The notes beneath the pieces were generated by a model. That model was not told the origin of the DNA. It searched no databases and saw only the letters and a program-made list of their open reading frames with translations. Position numbers and translations under genes: made by a program. Shown here piece after piece: positions 62,099-64,000 of a DNA stretch of 64,000 bases (the stretch's first letter is position 1; each line of letters starts with the position of its first letter). Source of the DNA: Microvirga rosea (GTDB lineage: Bacteria > Pseudomonadota > Alphaproteobacteria > Rhizobiales > Beijerinckiaceae); the NCBI RefSeq assembly GCF_020595095.1, contig NZ_JAJDOP010000004.1, positions 124,001 to 188,000 on the forward strand, written 5' to 3'.

Positions 62099-62178
62099 CG
62101 TTTGGCGAGCGCGCGCCTCAACGCAGTGGCTTCCATATAGACGTCGCGGGCGGCTTTCAGGATGGTCAGAATGATCAT
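62074..62178 (-). CDS. Tiny hypothetical protein (34 residues)
   Basis: ATG at 62178 with GAGGAG upstream. The sequence MIILTILKAARDVYMEATAL continues RRALAKRYPEVDAE; one amphipathic helix is likely. It follows the 73-residue gene by 11 bp and so is probably co-transcribed with it. No family recognised. It overlaps the prmA 3' end in antisense. Confidence 0.55.
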   Translation of the reverse strand: MIILTILKAARDVYMEATALRRALAKRYPEVDAE

Positions 62179-62189
62179 GGCTCGTCTCC

Positions 62190-62411
62190 TCAGAGCTTGA
62201 ACGGCAGAAGTTCGTCTGGCGTCAGAGACGGACTCTTCTCGCCATAACGGATGGACATCTCTTGAATGGCGGCGCGATGCGGACGCAGCATGCGCTCGGC
62301 CGTATAGGCGCGGCTCGCTAGCAAGGCATTGATCAAGCGCTTGGAATAAAGGCCAAGATTGACAGGAAGCGCTTCGCCGCTTCCGGCAGGTACAAGAGTG
62401 GCTGTAGTCAT
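62190..62411 (-). CDS. Small hypothetical protein (73 residues)
   Basis: 73 residues from the ATG at 62411, where GGGGAGATG lies upstream. The middle LYSKRLINALLASRAYTAER looks helical and basic, the end is SLTPDELLPFKL. No membrane span or signal peptide. It is the first of a two-gene minus-strand pair with the 34-residue peptide gene. No family recognised. Confidence 0.6.
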   Translation of the reverse strand: MTTATLVPAGSGEALPVNLGLYSKRLINALLASRAYTAERMLRPHRAAIQEMSIRYGEKSPSLTPDELLPFKL

Positions 62412-62778
62412 AGGTTCATCTCCCCAGTTGGTGCGATGACCCTTCGACGTTCCTCGTTATGTCGTTGTCCTGAAGATAGGCATACCTCGCCTCCTTGAGG
62501 AGCGGATTTATCACATGCGAGCTATGACGCAGCTGCAGTTCACGGTTCCATAACGCTGTTTGCTAGGCATTCAACGCATAAGTAGCAGGCACATTGTCGA
62601 TGCTGTGGGCAGAGCGGGTCCATTTCTCAGGCTGAGGCGGACACGTCATCCACCCTATGGGGCCACCGTGCGTGAACTTGTCGAAAAACTGCGGCAATCA
62701 CCATCGGCTGGTTCCGTTGCGGACAAAACCGCTCTAGCTTGTCGCCCCACCCGTTTTCGAGATCGGTTTTCGCATTCC
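62412..62778. other. Intergenic stretch, no gene seen
   Basis: About 370 bp between divergent genes. No convincing frame or RNA found; the region 62480-62580 is AT-richer and may hold the promoters of the tiny gene pair and of the peptidase. Confidence 0.45.
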
Positions 62779-64000
62779 ATGGCCCGCTTCCAGAGTTTTG
62801 ATGATTCCACCACACCCGCTCAAGGTCCCGAGCGGATCGCAAGGCTGCGCACCGAACTGTCGCGTCGCGGCTATGATGGCTTCATCGTTCCTCGGGCTGA
62901 CGAACATCAGGGAGAGTACGTCCCCAAGAGCGCCGAGCGGCTGGCCTGGCTGACCGGCTTCACGGGCTCGGCCGGAACGGCTGTCATCCTCCAGGACAAG
63001 GCGGCCCTCGTGGTAGACGGACGCTATACGGTGCAGGCTGCGGAACAGCTGGATACGGCGGTAATCACCCCGGTCCCGCTTGCCGAGACCTCGGCCGAGG
63101 ACTGGATCGCCGCAAACCTGCCGAGTGGGGCGATCCTCGCCTACGATCCGTGGCTTCACACCCATGACGGCCTGAAGCGGCTGGAACAGGCGGTTGCCCG
63201 CGCGGGCGCCAAGCTGGCGCCGGTCGACATGAATTTGGTCGACATTATCTGGATCGACCGCCCCTCCCCGCCCCAGGCCCCGGTACGGCCGCATCCCCTC
63301 GTCTATGCGGGCGAGTCAGCGGCCTCCAAGCTTGAACGCGTCCGCGCCAAGATGGCAGAGGCAAAGCTCGACGCCCTCGTGATTTCCGATCCTCACAATC
63401 TGGCCTGGGCCTTCAATTTGCGAGGCGGCGATGTCGGTCATACGCCACTGCCGCTCGGCTATGCCATTCTCCCCAAGGAAGGCCGCGCTCAGCTCTTCTT
63501 CGACCCCGCCAAGATGACCAACGAGGCAGGCGCTGCCGTGGGCGATCTCGCGGACTTTGCGGACATCACCGGCTTTCTGGGAGCTCTCGAAGGTCTGGGC
63601 CATGCGAAGGAAAAGGTCCGCATCGATGCGGCGACCGGCGCCGTCGCCCTGATCCGCCGGATCGAAACGGCGGGCGGGACAGTCGATATCGGGGCGGATC
63701 CGATCAGCCTCATGAAGGCGGTCAAGAATCAGGCCGAAATCGCCGGTTCGCGCTCGGCCCACCTGCGCGACGGCGTCGCCGTCGCGCGCTTTCTTGCTTG
63801 GCTCGACCAGGAAGCTCCCAAAGGCGAGCTGACCGAAATTGATGCCGTCGAGGCCCTTGAAGCGTTCCGGGTCGAGACCGGCGCACTCAAGAACGTCTCG
63901 TTCCCGTCTATTTCCGGCGCCGGACCGAATGCTGCCCTTCCCCATTATCGGGTCACGAAGTCAAGCAACCGGCCCATCGAGAACAACCAGATCTTCCTGA
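62779..64000 (+). CDS. pepP: Aminopeptidase P family protein, partial (runs off the window)
   Basis: About 407 residues are visible, with no stop before the window end. The N-terminal creatinase-like domains are seen: RIARLRTELSRRGYDGFIVP, RADEHQGEYVPKSAERLAW, LTGFTGSAGTAVIL and ALVVDGRYTVQA, then a second such domain (KMAEAKLDALVISDPHNLAW) and the start of the M24 metal-binding domain (SISGAGPNAALPHYRV). This is the three-domain Xaa-Pro aminopeptidase layout. It cleaves N-terminal X-Pro bonds. The metal-ligand Asp/His residues expected further on lie outside. The symbol follows the family. Confidence 0.88.
   Translation, partial: MARFQSFDDSTTPAQGPERIARLRTELSRRGYDGFIVPRADEHQGEYVPKSAERLAWLTGFTGSAGTAVILQDKAALVVDGRYTVQAAEQLDTAVITPVPLAETSAEDWIAANLPSGAILAYDPWLHTHDGLKRLEQAVARAGAKLAPVDMNLVDIIWIDRPSPPQAPVRPHPLVYAGESAASKLERVRAKMAEAKLDALVISDPHNLAWAFNLRGGDVGHTPLPLGYAILPKEGRAQLFFDPAKMTNEAGAAVGDLADFADITGFLGALEGLGHAKEKVRIDAATGAVALIRRIETAGGTVDIGADPISLMKAVKNQAEIAGSRSAHLRDGVAVARFLAWLDQEAPKGELTEIDAVEALEAFRVETGALKNVSFPSISGAGPNAALPHYRVTKSSNRPIENNQIFL

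Noticed and set aside
1..64000. CRISPR arrays
   Set aside because: No set of regularly spaced direct repeats was seen on reading the window.

Overview
The window is chromosomal DNA from an alphaproteobacterium of the Hyphomicrobiales (Rhizobiales). Three things point there: a circularly permuted two-piece tmRNA gene with the tag ANDNYAPVAVAA next to sspB, the gene order thyA-folA-hflK-hflC-DUF2065-degP, and permuted tmRNA being typical of that class. A Microvirga/Methylobacteriaceae-like host is my inference from gene content. I could not run a search.

Left core block (1-15483): small metabolic genes, ilvB-ilvH behind a leader-peptide attenuator, RMD1, miaA, serB, a large secreted cadherin-RTX protein, then a minus-strand protein-quality-control and folate/thymidylate block (degP, DUF2065, hflC, hflK, folA, GNAT, DUF2293, thyA).

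Central accessory region (15484-42170, 26,687 bp): this DNA sits inside thyA. The 3' part of thyA (Pro175 to stop) lies at 15211-15483 and the 5' part (codons 1-174 plus two bases) at 42171-42694, same strand. Joined with one shared GG they give exactly 265 codons. The insert is bounded by 12-bp inverted repeats (CTTTCTAATATG / CATATTAGAAAG). Just inside its right end it carries a complete, divergent thymidylate synthase gene on the same strand, which should replace the gene it destroyed. No integrase, transposase or conjugation gene is visible, so it looks like a non-autonomous or decayed integrative island. Cargo: a 1984-aa DUF4011/SF1-helicase/nuclease protein with a DUF6998-like partner (probable anti-phage pair), an adenylate cyclase-MarR fusion, a LOV-like histidine kinase lacking the photoactive cysteine, transporters (SLC13, YihY, AI-2E), and many small stress-type proteins (DUF1003, DUF2934, DUF6894, CsbD-like, DUF2188, DUF6489, hemerythrin-DUF2382). 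Pseudogenes mark decay.

Right core block (42171-64000): the thyA 5' fragment, ssrA and sspB (trans-translation and ClpXP delivery), a cytochrome P450, fumC, DUF4169, a ribbon-helix-helix protein, a large AsmA-like protein, an FAD-linked dehydrogenase, a thioesterase, uvrD, a manganese catalase with a candidate general-stress promoter, cyclopropane fatty acid synthase, an SDR, a diguanylate cyclase, prmA, two tiny genes and the start of an aminopeptidase P gene that runs off the window.
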